From CAWCHZ01 sp963795555 (GTDB lineage Bacteria; Actinomycetota; Thermoleophilia; Solirubrobacterales; Solirubrobacteraceae): a DNA stretch of 64,000 nt. Positions 57,226 to 64,000 of this stretch are shown here, one piece after another; within the stretch, counting starts at the first letter, position 1, and every line of letters starts with the position of its first letter. The stretch spans positions 1,798,001 through 1,862,000 of the forward strand of contig CAWCHZ010000002.1 in assembly GCA_963795555.1 (NCBI GenBank). The letters run 5' to 3'. Made by a program: the position numbers and the translations under genes. Below the pieces are notes generated by a model. That model was not told the DNA's origin. It saw nothing but the letters and a program-made list of their open reading frames with translations, and ran no database searches.

Positions 57226-58032
57226 ATGAAGCTCAGGCCACCGCTGCCGCCGCTGCCGGCGGCGCTGCAGCCCAAGCCGCCCTTGCCGGCTGAGAGCAAC
57301 GGGAAGGTCACCGCGCCCGAGATCGCCGCCGAGGCCGGGATCAGCGTCGTTGACTGGATCGATGAGCGCACCTCGCTCTCGGGCGGCCTGCGCTGGCTGC
57401 TCTTCCGCAAGGTGCCCAAGGGCACCAACTGGTTCTACACGCTTGGGTCGGCGACGATGTTCGCCTTCCTGTCGCAGGCGGTGACCGGGATCTTCCTCGC
57501 GATGTACTACGACCCCTCGCCGACGCACGCCTACGAGTCGGTCCAGTACATCACCAACGACGCGTTCCTGGGGGCATTCGTACGCGGCATGCACAAATGG
57601 GGCGCGACGGTGATGGTGGTCCTCGTCTTCCTGCACATGGCGCGGACCTTCTTCTTCGGGGCATACAAATATCCCCGCGAGCTCAACTGGGTCATCGGTG
57701 TGGTGCTGCTGATCCTCACGATGTTGATGGCGTTCACCGGCTACCTGTTGCCATTCGACCAGCGCTCTTACTGGGCGACGATCGTCGGTGTGAACATCAA
57801 CGGCACCGGGCCGATCGTCGGCCCGTTCCTGTCGGACTTCCTGCGCGCCGGGCCCGACTTTGGGGCCACCACGCTGTCGCGCTTCTACGCGATCCACATG
57901 ATGCTGGTACCGGGCTTGATCGCGGCGCTGATCGGGGCGCACCTGTACCTCGTCGCCAAGCTCGGCACCACCGCGCCGCCATGGCTCGAGGCCAAGCACG
58001 ACGAGCGCGAGCTGATCGCGACCGAGGTCTAG
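57226..58032 (+). CDS. qcrB: Cytochrome b N-terminal subunit (split, b6-like)
   Basis: 268 residues. After a Pro-rich N-terminus the four-helix haem-binding half of cytochrome b appears: YTLGSATMFAFLSQAVTGIFLAMYY, MHKWGATVMVVLVFLHMARTFFFGAYK, ELNWVIGVVLLILTMLMAFTGYLLPFDQRSYWAT and FYAIHMMLVPGLIAALIGAHLYLV supply the four haem b histidines. The protein stops after helix 4, as in b6 and in Bacillus QcrB, rather than forming a full-length actinobacterial QcrB. Confidence 0.95.
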   Translation: MKLRPPLPPLPAALQPKPPLPAESNGKVTAPEIAAEAGISVVDWIDERTSLSGGLRWLLFRKVPKGTNWFYTLGSATMFAFLSQAVTGIFLAMYYDPSPTHAYESVQYITNDAFLGAFVRGMHKWGATVMVVLVFLHMARTFFFGAYKYPRELNWVIGVVLLILTMLMAFTGYLLPFDQRSYWATIVGVNINGTGPIVGPFLSDFLRAGPDFGATTLSRFYAIHMMLVPGLIAALIGAHLYLVAKLGTTAPPWLEAKHDERELIATEV

Positions 58033-58743
58033 ATGAACCGCGCGCAGAAGGAGCGCTACCTGCGCGACTACGCGACCCTCAAGGCGCAGGGCAAGCCGTT
58101 CTTTCCCTATGCCGTCGCCAAGGATGCGGCGATGGCCTGCATCGTGATGGGCGTCATCATCGCGATGTCGCTGGTGCTCGGCGCCGAGCTGGGCCCCAAG
58201 GCCGACCCCGCGACGACGACCTACGTCCCGCGGCCGGAGTGGTACTTCTTCTTCCTCTTTGAGCTGCTGAGGATCATCAGGCCGCCGCAGCTGGTGCCGA
58301 TCGCAACGATCGGCATCCCGACGCTGTGCATGATCCTGCTGCTGTTGCTGCCGTTCTACGACCGTGGTCCGGAGCGCCGACCGGAGCGCCGGCCGGTGGC
58401 GACCACCACGGCAATCCTCGTGATCGGGGCGATGGCCTACCTGACCTACGTCGGAGCCAACGCCGGCGCGCCGACGTCGATCGACCTCAAGGTGCCCACC
58501 GCCTATGAGGCGGGCAAGCAGGTCGCCGCGCAGTCGGGCTGCCTGGCCTGCCACAAGATCGGCGACAACGGCAACGACGGGCCGGGACCGCCGTTGACGC
58601 ATATCGCCAGCCGACTGCCGATGGACGCGATCGCCCGCACGCTCATCAACCCCACGGCGCCGATGCCGTCGTTCAGGAACATGGCGACCAACCAGCCGCA
58701 GAAGTTCCGCGCGCTGGTGCAGTTCCTGGGCTACCTGCGCTAG
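58033..58743 (+). CDS. qcrC: Subunit IV/cytochrome c fusion of the bc complex
   Basis: 236 residues. The N-terminal half is the cytochrome b C-terminal (subunit IV) domain with the quinol-site motif RPEWYFFFLFELLR and helices MACIVMGVIIAMSLVLGAEL, TIGIPTLCMILLLLLPFY and TTTAILVIGAMAYLTYVGA. The C-terminal half is a c-type cytochrome: QSGCLACHKIGDNG has the CxxCH haem attachment and PMPSFRNM the axial Met. This matches the Bacillus QcrC layout. An ERRP ERRP repeat marks the linker. Its ATG begins directly after the qcrB stop. Confidence 0.94.
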   Translation: MNRAQKERYLRDYATLKAQGKPFFPYAVAKDAAMACIVMGVIIAMSLVLGAELGPKADPATTTYVPRPEWYFFFLFELLRIIRPPQLVPIATIGIPTLCMILLLLLPFYDRGPERRPERRPVATTTAILVIGAMAYLTYVGANAGAPTSIDLKVPTAYEAGKQVAAQSGCLACHKIGDNGNDGPGPPLTHIASRLPMDAIARTLINPTAPMPSFRNMATNQPQKFRALVQFLGYLR

Positions 58744-58753
58744 TCGAGGCTCG

Positions 58754-59479
58754 ATGACTGCTCGCGGCGCCTCCGGCGCGCAGGCGGGGACCCTGGCGGA
58801 GGGGCAAGTGCGCGCGATGTTCGACCGCATCGCGGGCGTCTATGACCGCATGAACGACGTGATGACGGCCGGCCTGCACCACCGCTGGCGCGCACGCGCG
58901 GTGGATCTTGCGGGCGTGCGCGCCGGCGATCGCGTGCTCGATGTCGCAACCGGCACCGGCGACCTCGCGCTCGAGCTCGCCCGCCGAGTCGGCCCGCGGG
59001 GCGAGGTCGTGGCGGTCGACTTCTCCGAGGCGATGCTGCGGCGAGCCCGCGCCAAGGCAGCCTCGCTGCCCAACGTGCGCTTCGAGCGCGGCGACGCGCT
59101 GGCCCTCGACCACCCCGATGACAGCTTCGCCGCGGCCACCGTCGGCTTTGGCGTGCGCAACTTCGCCGACCTGCGCGGCGGCATCAGCGAGCTGGCGCGG
59201 GTCGTACGACCGGCTGGCAAGGTCGTGATCCTGGAGATCACGACCCCCCGCAAGCCGCCGCTGGCCTGGTTCTTCGCCCTCTGGTTCGAGCGTCTGGTGC
59301 CGCTGCTGGGTCGCCTGGGGGGCGATGCCTCCGCCTACGCCTACCTGCCCAACTCGGTGCGCCGCTTCCCAGTGCCGCAGCAGCTGGCCGCGCTGATGGC
59401 CGAATGCGGGCTGACGCGGATCCGCTATCTGCTGACCGCCGGCGGCATAATCGCGATCCACGTGGGAGAGGTCGCGTGA
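58754..59479 (+). CDS. menG: Demethylmenaquinone methyltransferase
   Basis: 241 residues. SAM-dependent C-methylation gives menaquinone, the quinol used by the bc complex encoded just upstream. VRAMFDRIAGVYDRMNDVMTAGLHHRWR is the UbiE/MenG opening. The SAM-binding loop is RVLDVATGTGDLALELARR, followed by VVAVDFSEAMLRRAR, FAAATVGFGVRNFADLRGGISELARVVRPAGKVVILEIT and YLLTAGGIIAIHVGEVA. The stop overlaps an ATG that opens a 9-codon mini-ORF before the polyprenyl synthase gene. Confidence 0.95.
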   Translation: MTARGASGAQAGTLAEGQVRAMFDRIAGVYDRMNDVMTAGLHHRWRARAVDLAGVRAGDRVLDVATGTGDLALELARRVGPRGEVVAVDFSEAMLRRARAKAASLPNVRFERGDALALDHPDDSFAAATVGFGVRNFADLRGGISELARVVRPAGKVVILEITTPRKPPLAWFFALWFERLVPLLGRLGGDASAYAYLPNSVRRFPVPQQLAALMAECGLTRIRYLLTAGGIIAIHVGEVA

Positions 59480-59508
59480 TGGCTGCCTTGGTGGAGGACG
59501 TCGCATGA
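59479..59508 (+). other. 9-codon mini-ORF at the menG/polyprenyl synthase junction
   Basis: ATG 59479 shares a base with the menG TGA (TGATG). The ORF MAALVEDVA ends in a second TGATG that opens the synthase gene. GTCGC followed by a purine and TGATGGC occurs at both junctions, 29 nt apart, pointing to a decayed tandem duplication. Confidence 0.5.
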
Positions 59509-60476
59509 TGGCGGTCGCATCGGCGATGGAGTCGCTGCTGCGCCTTGCGGGCGGGCACGTGCCGGAGCTGATGGAGCGTCTCGAGCAGCGCCTCGGAGAG
59601 CTGGCGACCGGCCATGGCGCACCGCTCGCCCGTTACGCCGGCGACACGATCGCGGCTGGCGGCAAGCGGCTGCGCCCGCTGCTCGTGTTCGTCGCAGCCG
59701 GGCCGGTCGGCGATGCGGTCGGCCTGGTGCGCGCCGCGGTCGCGGTCGAGCTGCTGCACAGCGCGACGCTCGTGCACGACGATGTCCTCGACGGTGCGCC
59801 GACGCGGCGCGGGCGGCCAACCGTGATCTCCGCCGGCGGCCGGCTGATGGCGACGCTCACCGGCGACCTGCTGTTCTCGCGCGCCTTCGCCGAGCTGGCG
59901 CGCAATCGCCGCGCCGACGAGATCCGGGCGCTCTCGGCGGCATCGTCGGCGCTGGCCGACGGCGAGCTGCTCCAGCGCACCGACGCCTGGGATCAGAGCG
60001 TCACCGTCGAGCGCTACCTGCTGCGCTGCGAGCTCAAGACCGCCCGCCTGTTCCAGTCCGCCTGCGAGCTGGCCGCAATGGAGGCCGCGCGGCCGGTTGA
60101 GGCGCTGGGCTCCTTCGGGCGGCGGATCGGGCTCGCGTTCCAGATGCTCGACGACGTGCTCGACATGGTCGGCCCGTCATCGCGCACCGGCAAGCAGCGC
60201 GGCACGGACCTACTCGACGGTACGGTCACGCTGCCGTTGATCCTCGCGCGCGAGCGCGATCCGGAGCTGGCGCGGCTGTCGCTGCGCGAGCTGCGCGACC
60301 CCGAGCAGGCCGAGCGCGTCTGCGAGCGCATCGAGGCCACGGGGGCGCTGGATGAGGTGCGCGCGCGCGCCGGCGCGGAGGTGGCGCAGGCAAAGGATGA
60401 GCTGCCCGAGCTGCCCTCCGCGCAGCGTCAGGCGCTCGAGCTGGTGGCCGACGCGATGGTCGAGCGCTACGCCTGA
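59505..60476 (+). CDS. Trans-polyprenyl diphosphate synthase (probably for the menaquinone side chain)
   Basis: 323 residues. Both aspartate-rich motifs are present: VHDDVLDGAPTRRGRPT (first) and FQMLDDVLDMVGP (second), with GGKRLRPLLVFVAAG binding IPP and GKQRGTDLLDGTVTLPLILA after the second motif. Chain length cannot be read with certainty; the location after menG suggests the menaquinone side chain. ATG 59505 and ATG 59508 are tandem; the second overlaps the mini-ORF stop. Confidence 0.94.
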   Translation: MMAVASAMESLLRLAGGHVPELMERLEQRLGELATGHGAPLARYAGDTIAAGGKRLRPLLVFVAAGPVGDAVGLVRAAVAVELLHSATLVHDDVLDGAPTRRGRPTVISAGGRLMATLTGDLLFSRAFAELARNRRADEIRALSAASSALADGELLQRTDAWDQSVTVERYLLRCELKTARLFQSACELAAMEAARPVEALGSFGRRIGLAFQMLDDVLDMVGPSSRTGKQRGTDLLDGTVTLPLILARERDPELARLSLRELRDPEQAERVCERIEATGALDEVRARAGAEVAQAKDELPELPSAQRQALELVADAMVERYA

Positions 60477-60520
60477 GGACGGCGCCACGCCTGCGGGCGT
60501 CTAGCAGGCCCTGGGGGCGT

Positions 60521-61021
60521 CTAGAAGTCCATCGGCCAGATCTGATCAGCCGCAAGCGCCTCAAGGAAGCGCTCGACCTCGGCCGTCATGTTGGCCTTGG
60601 TCAGCTTGGCGAGGTCGCGCAGCAGCACGTGCACGCCGCGATCGAGCTCGTCGTCGAGCGCCTCGACATCACGCTGGTCATAGAGGCCACGTCCGAGCCA
60701 GAGGCAGTTGGGGCAGGCCAGCTCGACGTCCCAGCTGCGCGGCGCGATCTCCTCCCAGTCGGTCGGATAGACGAGCTCGCACGCGCACTCCGGACAGAGG
60801 TGCATCGGCAGCGCCGGCGCCGTAACGCCTGGCTTGCTGGTCGCGCCGATCGCCTCGCCGCCGCCTGGCTTGCTGGTCGCGCCGACCGCCCGCTCGATCG
60901 CCGCCAACTCGGACTCGAGCGCCGGGTCTTCGCCGCAGTAGACGACGTCGACCGTCTTGCCGCTGGGCAGCCGCAGACGGCGCACCTGCTCGCCGTGGGG
61001 TGTCGAATCGCTCTGGGGCAC
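60521..61021 (-). CDS. Hypothetical zinc-ribbon protein
   Basis: About 166 residues from GTG 61021; GTG 61078 would add 19. A short N-terminal beta region (RRLRLPSGKTVDVVYCGEDP) is followed by a linker with a tandem repeat IGATSKPG, a zinc ribbon CPECACELVYPTDWEEI...LACPNCLWLG, and an acidic helical C-terminus (VEALDDELDRGVHVLLRDLAKLTKANMTAEVERFLEAL). I do not recognise a function. It is convergent with the polyprenyl synthase; a short repeat GGGCGTCTAG occurs twice in the gap and includes this gene's stop. Confidence 0.75.
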   Translation of the reverse strand: MPQSDSTPHGEQVRRLRLPSGKTVDVVYCGEDPALESELAAIERAVGATSKPGGGEAIGATSKPGVTAPALPMHLCPECACELVYPTDWEEIAPRSWDVELACPNCLWLGRGLYDQRDVEALDDELDRGVHVLLRDLAKLTKANMTAEVERFLEALAADQIWPMDF

Positions 61022-61174
61022 GTTCGCTCTGCGCCTGTAATCGACCGTTGCCAAGCCGAACTTGACCCCGGGTTGCACACCACCATCGGGCGATGACCGG
61101 CTGGATCGGCTCCCCGATACCCTTCTGTAACCCAGTTGGAGGCGTCTCTAGCCATCGAACACACATCGGGCCTC

Positions 61175-61180
61175 TAGGGT
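61175..61180 (+). promoter_or_regulatory. Candidate -10 element TAGGGT for leaderless tatC mRNA
   Basis: TAGGGT ends 7 nt before GTG 61188, with no ribosome-binding site between. Confidence 0.45.
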
Positions 61181-61187
61181 CGCGGTC

Positions 61188-62162
61188 GTGGCCACCGTCA
61201 TCCGCCCAGTCGGACACGAGGATCGCCTCAGCCTCGTCGAGCACCTCGACGAGCTGCGCACGCGGCTGATCGTCTGCATCGCGACCTTCGCGGTCGCCTT
61301 CGGCGTCTGCGCCTGGCAGAGCCATGCGCTGCTGCACGTGCTCAACCGGCCGCTCGAGCGCAGCCAGGCCGCTTCGAGCAGCTCCAACGGGGCCCTCTCG
61401 CAGGCGCCCAGGACCGCCGTGACCCAACGCCAGATCGACCAGGCGGTCCTGCGGCTGACCCGGACGCTGGCCCAGGGCGCCAGCCTCTCGCCGGCCGCGC
61501 GCGCCAGCTTCAACGCCCAGCTGGCGACGTTGCAGTCCGCGCTCGCGCGGCTCCCTGCCAGCCCGCCACCGCGCGAGCCGGTCACGCTCGGCGTCGGCGA
61601 GCCGTTCACGCAGTCGATGACGGTCGCGGCCTACTTCGCGCTGCTGATCTCGCTGCCGCTGCTGCTCTATCAGGTCTACGCGTTCATCGTGCCGGCGTTC
61701 TCGCCGCGCGAGCGGCGCGTGGCGCTGCCCCTGATGGTGATGGTTCCGTTGCTGTTCGTCGTCGGCGTGGCGTTCTGCTACTACGTCGTGCTGCCACCGG
61801 CGATCCGGTTCCTGCAGAACTTCAACAGCCAGAATTTCGACATCCTCGTGCAGGCCAGCCCCTACTACCGCTTCGAGATCATCATGATGGTGGCGATGGG
61901 CGCGATGTTCCAGATCCCGGTGGGCCTGCTGGCGCTCAACCGCGCAGGGATCCTGAGCGCGCGCTTCCTGCGCCGTCAGTGGCGCTACGCGATCGTCCTG
62001 ATCGCGATCCTCGCGGCGCTGTTGCCCGGCACCGATCCGGTCACCACGGTGCTCGAGATGGTTCCGCTCGTCGTGCTCTACGGGCTCAGCATCCTGCTGT
62101 TGATGTGGTTCGAGCGCCGCGACCGCAACCGCGAGGCGGCGCTGGCAGACGAGGAGGCCTAG
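61188..62162 (+). CDS. tatC: Sec-independent translocase subunit TatC
   Basis: 324 residues. LSLVEHLDELRTRLIVCIATFAVAFGVCAW is the conserved signal-binding N-terminus. Later helices include FALLISLPLLLYQVYAFIVPAFSPRERR with its F-P motif, VPLLFVVGVAFCYYVVLPPAIRFLQNF and MMVAMGAMFQIPVGLLALNRAG. The first periplasmic loop is extended by about 70 residues (AASSSSNGALSQAPRTAVTQ through LARLPASPPPREP). It would export folded substrates such as the Rieske protein, the amidase and the ferritin-like protein seen in this window. TatA/TatB are not in the window. Confidence 0.95.
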   Translation: MATVIRPVGHEDRLSLVEHLDELRTRLIVCIATFAVAFGVCAWQSHALLHVLNRPLERSQAASSSSNGALSQAPRTAVTQRQIDQAVLRLTRTLAQGASLSPAARASFNAQLATLQSALARLPASPPPREPVTLGVGEPFTQSMTVAAYFALLISLPLLLYQVYAFIVPAFSPRERRVALPLMVMVPLLFVVGVAFCYYVVLPPAIRFLQNFNSQNFDILVQASPYYRFEIIMMVAMGAMFQIPVGLLALNRAGILSARFLRRQWRYAIVLIAILAALLPGTDPVTTVLEMVPLVVLYGLSILLLMWFERRDRNREAALADEEA

Positions 62163-62165
62163 CGC

Positions 62166-62864
62166 ATGCTGTTCGACCTGCGTCGCCGTGGCCGTCGCCG
62201 CACCGTCCAGCTGATCTACGCCGGTCTGGCGGTGCTGATCGGCGGCGGGCTGGTGCTCTTTGGTGTCGGCTCGACGAGCAACGGCGGCCTGCTCGACGCC
62301 TTCAACGGCAGCAACGGCAGCGGCAGCACCGACTCGATCTTCGCCACGCAACTGCGTGGTGCCGAGCGCACCGTCCAGCTGCGTCCGGGCGACGCGGCGG
62401 CGTGGGCGAGCCTCGCCCGGATCCGCTACCAGGTCGCGGGCCAAGGCGGCAACTACGACTCCAACACGGCCACCTTCACGGCCTCGGGACAGTCCGTGCT
62501 GCGTCAGGTCGGCGACGCCTGGGACCACTACCTGGCGCTCAACCCGCCCCATCCGGACGTCGCCCTTGCCACGCTGATGCTGCAGGCGTTCGGTCCAGGT
62601 GGGCTCAACCAGCCGGCCCGCGCGGTCCGTGCGGCGGAGATCGTCAGCGAGGCCAATCCGACCTTCACCGCCTACGAGCAGCTTGCCGCCTTCGCCTACC
62701 TGGCCGGTCAGACGCGCAAGGGCGACCTCGCCACCAGCAAGGCGATCGCGCTGGCGCCCAAGGCGCAGCGCTCGCTCATCCGCCAGCGGCTCGACCAGGT
62801 CAAGGCGTCCGCCGCGAGCGGGACCGGCTCGGGGACTACAGCCACCACGACCAGCGGCGGGTAG
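62166..62864 (+). CDS. Membrane-anchored TPR-like protein
   Basis: 232 residues. One N-terminal helix (VQLIYAGLAVLIGGGLVLFGVG), a Gly/Ser/Asn linker, then helical repeats of TPR type (AERTVQLRPGDAAAWASLARIRYQVA, VRAAEIVSEANPTFTAYEQLAAFAYLAGQ, TSKAIALAPKAQRSLIRQRLDQV) and a Thr/Ser/Gly tail. It starts 3 nt after the tatC stop and is likely co-transcribed. The role is unknown; envelope scaffolding or assembly is plausible. Confidence 0.8.
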   Translation: MLFDLRRRGRRRTVQLIYAGLAVLIGGGLVLFGVGSTSNGGLLDAFNGSNGSGSTDSIFATQLRGAERTVQLRPGDAAAWASLARIRYQVAGQGGNYDSNTATFTASGQSVLRQVGDAWDHYLALNPPHPDVALATLMLQAFGPGGLNQPARAVRAAEIVSEANPTFTAYEQLAAFAYLAGQTRKGDLATSKAIALAPKAQRSLIRQRLDQVKASAASGTGSGTTATTTSGG

Positions 62865-62963
62865 CCCGGGGCGGGCGCCGCCCGGATGCCGATCTCTCGC
62901 CTGACGGCTGAGGCTCACGTGACGTCGGCGCCCGGGCGCCGCGGGCCGCGGGGCCTGCGCGGG

Positions 62964-62969
62964 TAGAAT
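62964..62969 (+). promoter_or_regulatory. Candidate -10 element TAGAAT for tRNA-Lys
   Basis: TAGAAT ends 6 nt before the first base of the tRNA, so the primary transcript would start at or next to the mature 5' end. Confidence 0.5.
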
Positions 62970-62975
62970 CGCCGC

Positions 62976-63048
62976 GGGCCGTTAGCTCAACTGGTAGAGC
63001 AGGGGACTCTTAATCCCAAGGTTGCAGGTTCGAGCCCTGCACGGCCCA
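62976..63048 (+). tRNA. tRNA-Lys (anticodon CTT)
   Basis: Acceptor GGGCCGT/ACGGCCC, D-stem GCTC/GAGC, anticodon loop CTCTTAA (anticodon CTT) and T-arm GCAGG-TTCGAGC-CCTGC. The outermost anticodon-stem pair is a G-A mismatch. CCA is not encoded. Confidence 0.97.
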
Positions 63049-63124
63049 CTTCTTCGGACATTGCGCAAACCTCGGGCGTGACGAGTCGGTAGGGGGGCGG
63101 GTCCCAGTCTCACTCGCCGCTGGA

Positions 63125-63727
63125 TCAGCGGGCGACGCGATAGCGGACGTGCGTCGCCAACGGCGAGTGGATCACCTCCACCGGCTCAAGGCCGAGATCG
63201 GGGACGCCGTCGAAGAGCGCCTCCCCGGCGCCAAGTAGGACGGGGGCGAAATCGAGGACGAGCTCGTCGACGACGCCCGCGGCCAGCGCCTGGCGCACGG
63301 TGGATGCGCCGCCAGCAATGTCGACTCCGCTGTCACCCGCCGCCTCCGACGCACGTGCGAACGCGGCGTCGAAGCCCTCGGTGACGAAATGGAACGTCGT
63401 CCCGCCCGCCATTTCGACCGGAGGCCGTTCGTAATGCGTGAGCACGAACACCGGCGCGTGGTACGGCGGCTCCTCGCCCCACCACCCACGCCAGTCGTCC
63501 TGCCAAGGGCCGCGAATCGGCCCGAACATGTTGCGCCCCATCACGTACGCGCCGCGCGGACGCAAGAGCAGGTCGCGCGCTCGGGCATCGGCCTCGTTCA
63601 GCGGCTCGTCGATGTGCCAGTGATGGAGCTCGCCCCCGCGGCGACCGAGGGGATGCTCGAGACTTTGGTCAGGGCCTGCGACGTATCCGTCGAGCGAGAT
63701 CGACATGTGGCATGTAGTTGTGTTCAT
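63125..63727 (-). CDS. Dihydrofolate reductase/RibD C-terminal family protein
   Basis: 200 residues. MSISLDGYVAGPDQSLEHPLG opens the NADPH-binding fold, YVMGRNMFGPIRGPW and PVFVLTHYERPP follow, and VDIAGGASTVRQALAAGVVDELVLDFAPVLLGAGEALFDG is the RibD/DHFR-like cofactor motif. This is the stand-alone YwjB/YyaP-like group whose substrate is generally unknown; it is not a housekeeping FolA. AGAGGGAG lies 2-3 nt from the ATG. Confidence 0.9.
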   Translation of the reverse strand: MNTTTCHMSISLDGYVAGPDQSLEHPLGRRGGELHHWHIDEPLNEADARARDLLLRPRGAYVMGRNMFGPIRGPWQDDWRGWWGEEPPYHAPVFVLTHYERPPVEMAGGTTFHFVTEGFDAAFARASEAAGDSGVDIAGGASTVRQALAAGVVDELVLDFAPVLLGAGEALFDGVPDLGLEPVEVIHSPLATHVRYRVAR

Positions 63728-63873
63728 GCTCCCTCTGACCGCGCCTCCACGCAGAAATCATCGCGCACCGCGCCCGAGCGTAGCGTCCGGTACTCGCCGG
63801 CCTCTGGTGCTGCACCGAGTGAGCGCGAGCCTCGCCTTCGACAGCGCGAGTGGCTCGCCCGCCAGGAACGCTC

Positions 63874-63879
63874 TAGACT
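63874..63879 (+). promoter_or_regulatory. Candidate -10 element TAGACT before the last gene
   Basis: TAGACT ends 8 nt before GTG 63888, implying a leaderless mRNA. Confidence 0.5.
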
Positions 63880-63887
63880 CCGCCGCG

Positions 63888-64000
63888 GTGCCCGATTGGC
63901 TGGTCGTCAACGTCGCCGAGGCGCAGGCGCTCAGCCACGAGCGCGGCGGTACCCTGGTGCAGTTCGAATCGCCGGAGAGCCGGTTCCCGGAGATCGGCGT
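63888..64000 (+). CDS. Probable cupin-domain protein (3' end outside window)
   Basis: Only 37 codons are visible, starting at GTG 63888 with PDWLVVNVAEAQALSHERGG and ending near the window edge in FESPESRFPEIGV. This opening resembles small single-domain cupins, but the metal-binding barrel lies beyond the window. Confidence 0.6.
   Translation, partial: MPDWLVVNVAEAQALSHERGGTLVQFESPESRFPEIG

Overview
The window is about 64 kb of very GC-rich DNA, gene dense and mostly vertical in character. It looks like the replication-origin region of a deep-branching actinobacterium. The evidence is the block recF-dnaN-dnaA-rpmH-rnpA-yidD-yidC-jag-rsmG-parA-parB next to gyrB/gyrA, the FHA/PP2C/PASTA-kinase cell-wall cluster, and a menaquinol bc complex with menaquinone genes. 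Placement near the Thermoleophilia/Solirubrobacterales is my inference from gene content and style, not a measured phylogeny. No insertion sequence, prophage or CRISPR array was seen.

Layout. 1-9.3 kb: three Ser/Thr kinases, two FHA proteins, a PP2C phosphatase and a class B penicillin-binding protein (growth and division signalling). 9.4-12.8 kb: a membrane-anchored unknown, a DUF4446 protein, pheA and an HNH nuclease. 13-28 kb: the origin block. Genes left of dnaA run on the minus strand and genes right of rpmH on the plus strand, so replication and transcription point the same way on both sides of an origin at about 20.9-22.8 kb. DnaA-box-like sites flank dnaA, and a parS-like site overlaps the rsmG start. 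28.3-36 kb: tRNA-Ile, an orphan gene, a long dCTP deaminase, a DMT transporter, two secreted cell-wall or sugar hydrolase-like proteins and a Tat-exported ferritin-like protein. 36-41 kb: a peptidoglycan-precursor operon (alpha/beta hydrolase, membrane-anchored MurF-like ligase, two tandem Ddl-like ligases). 41-52.5 kb: membrane proteins, a HTH-TOBE regulator, cupredoxin, bifunctional nuclease, aminotransferase, phosphodiesterase, GtrA, GT-C-like protein, YmdB phosphoesterase and AI-2E permease. 52.5-63 kb: haem genes (hemB, a fused AhbA-AhbB-like siroheme decarboxylase, hemL), a Rieske/split cytochrome b/cytochrome c complex, menG, a polyprenyl diphosphate synthase and tatC. The window ends with tRNA-Lys, a DHFR-like protein and the start of a probable cupin.

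Genes working together. The phosphatase, kinases and FHA proteins form one signalling module around PbpA. The Rieske protein carries a twin-arginine signal, and tatC lies a few genes downstream of the menaquinone genes that feed the bc complex. ParA, ParB and the parS-like site form the segregation system.

The least ordinary signals concern gene starts. (1) At four gene junctions (parA/parB, hemB/ahbAB, ddl/ddl, menG/polyprenyl synthase) the stop-start overlap appears duplicated, leaving mini-ORFs of 5-33 codons. (2) A TANNNT hexamer sits 6-10 nt before many start codons, as expected for leaderless mRNAs, and several of these open mini-ORFs whose stop overlaps the next gene's start. (3) Two genes seem to start at CTG inside a CTGA overlap. 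(4) A 14-codon ORF with an anti-SD-saturating ribosome-binding site lies beyond gyrA.
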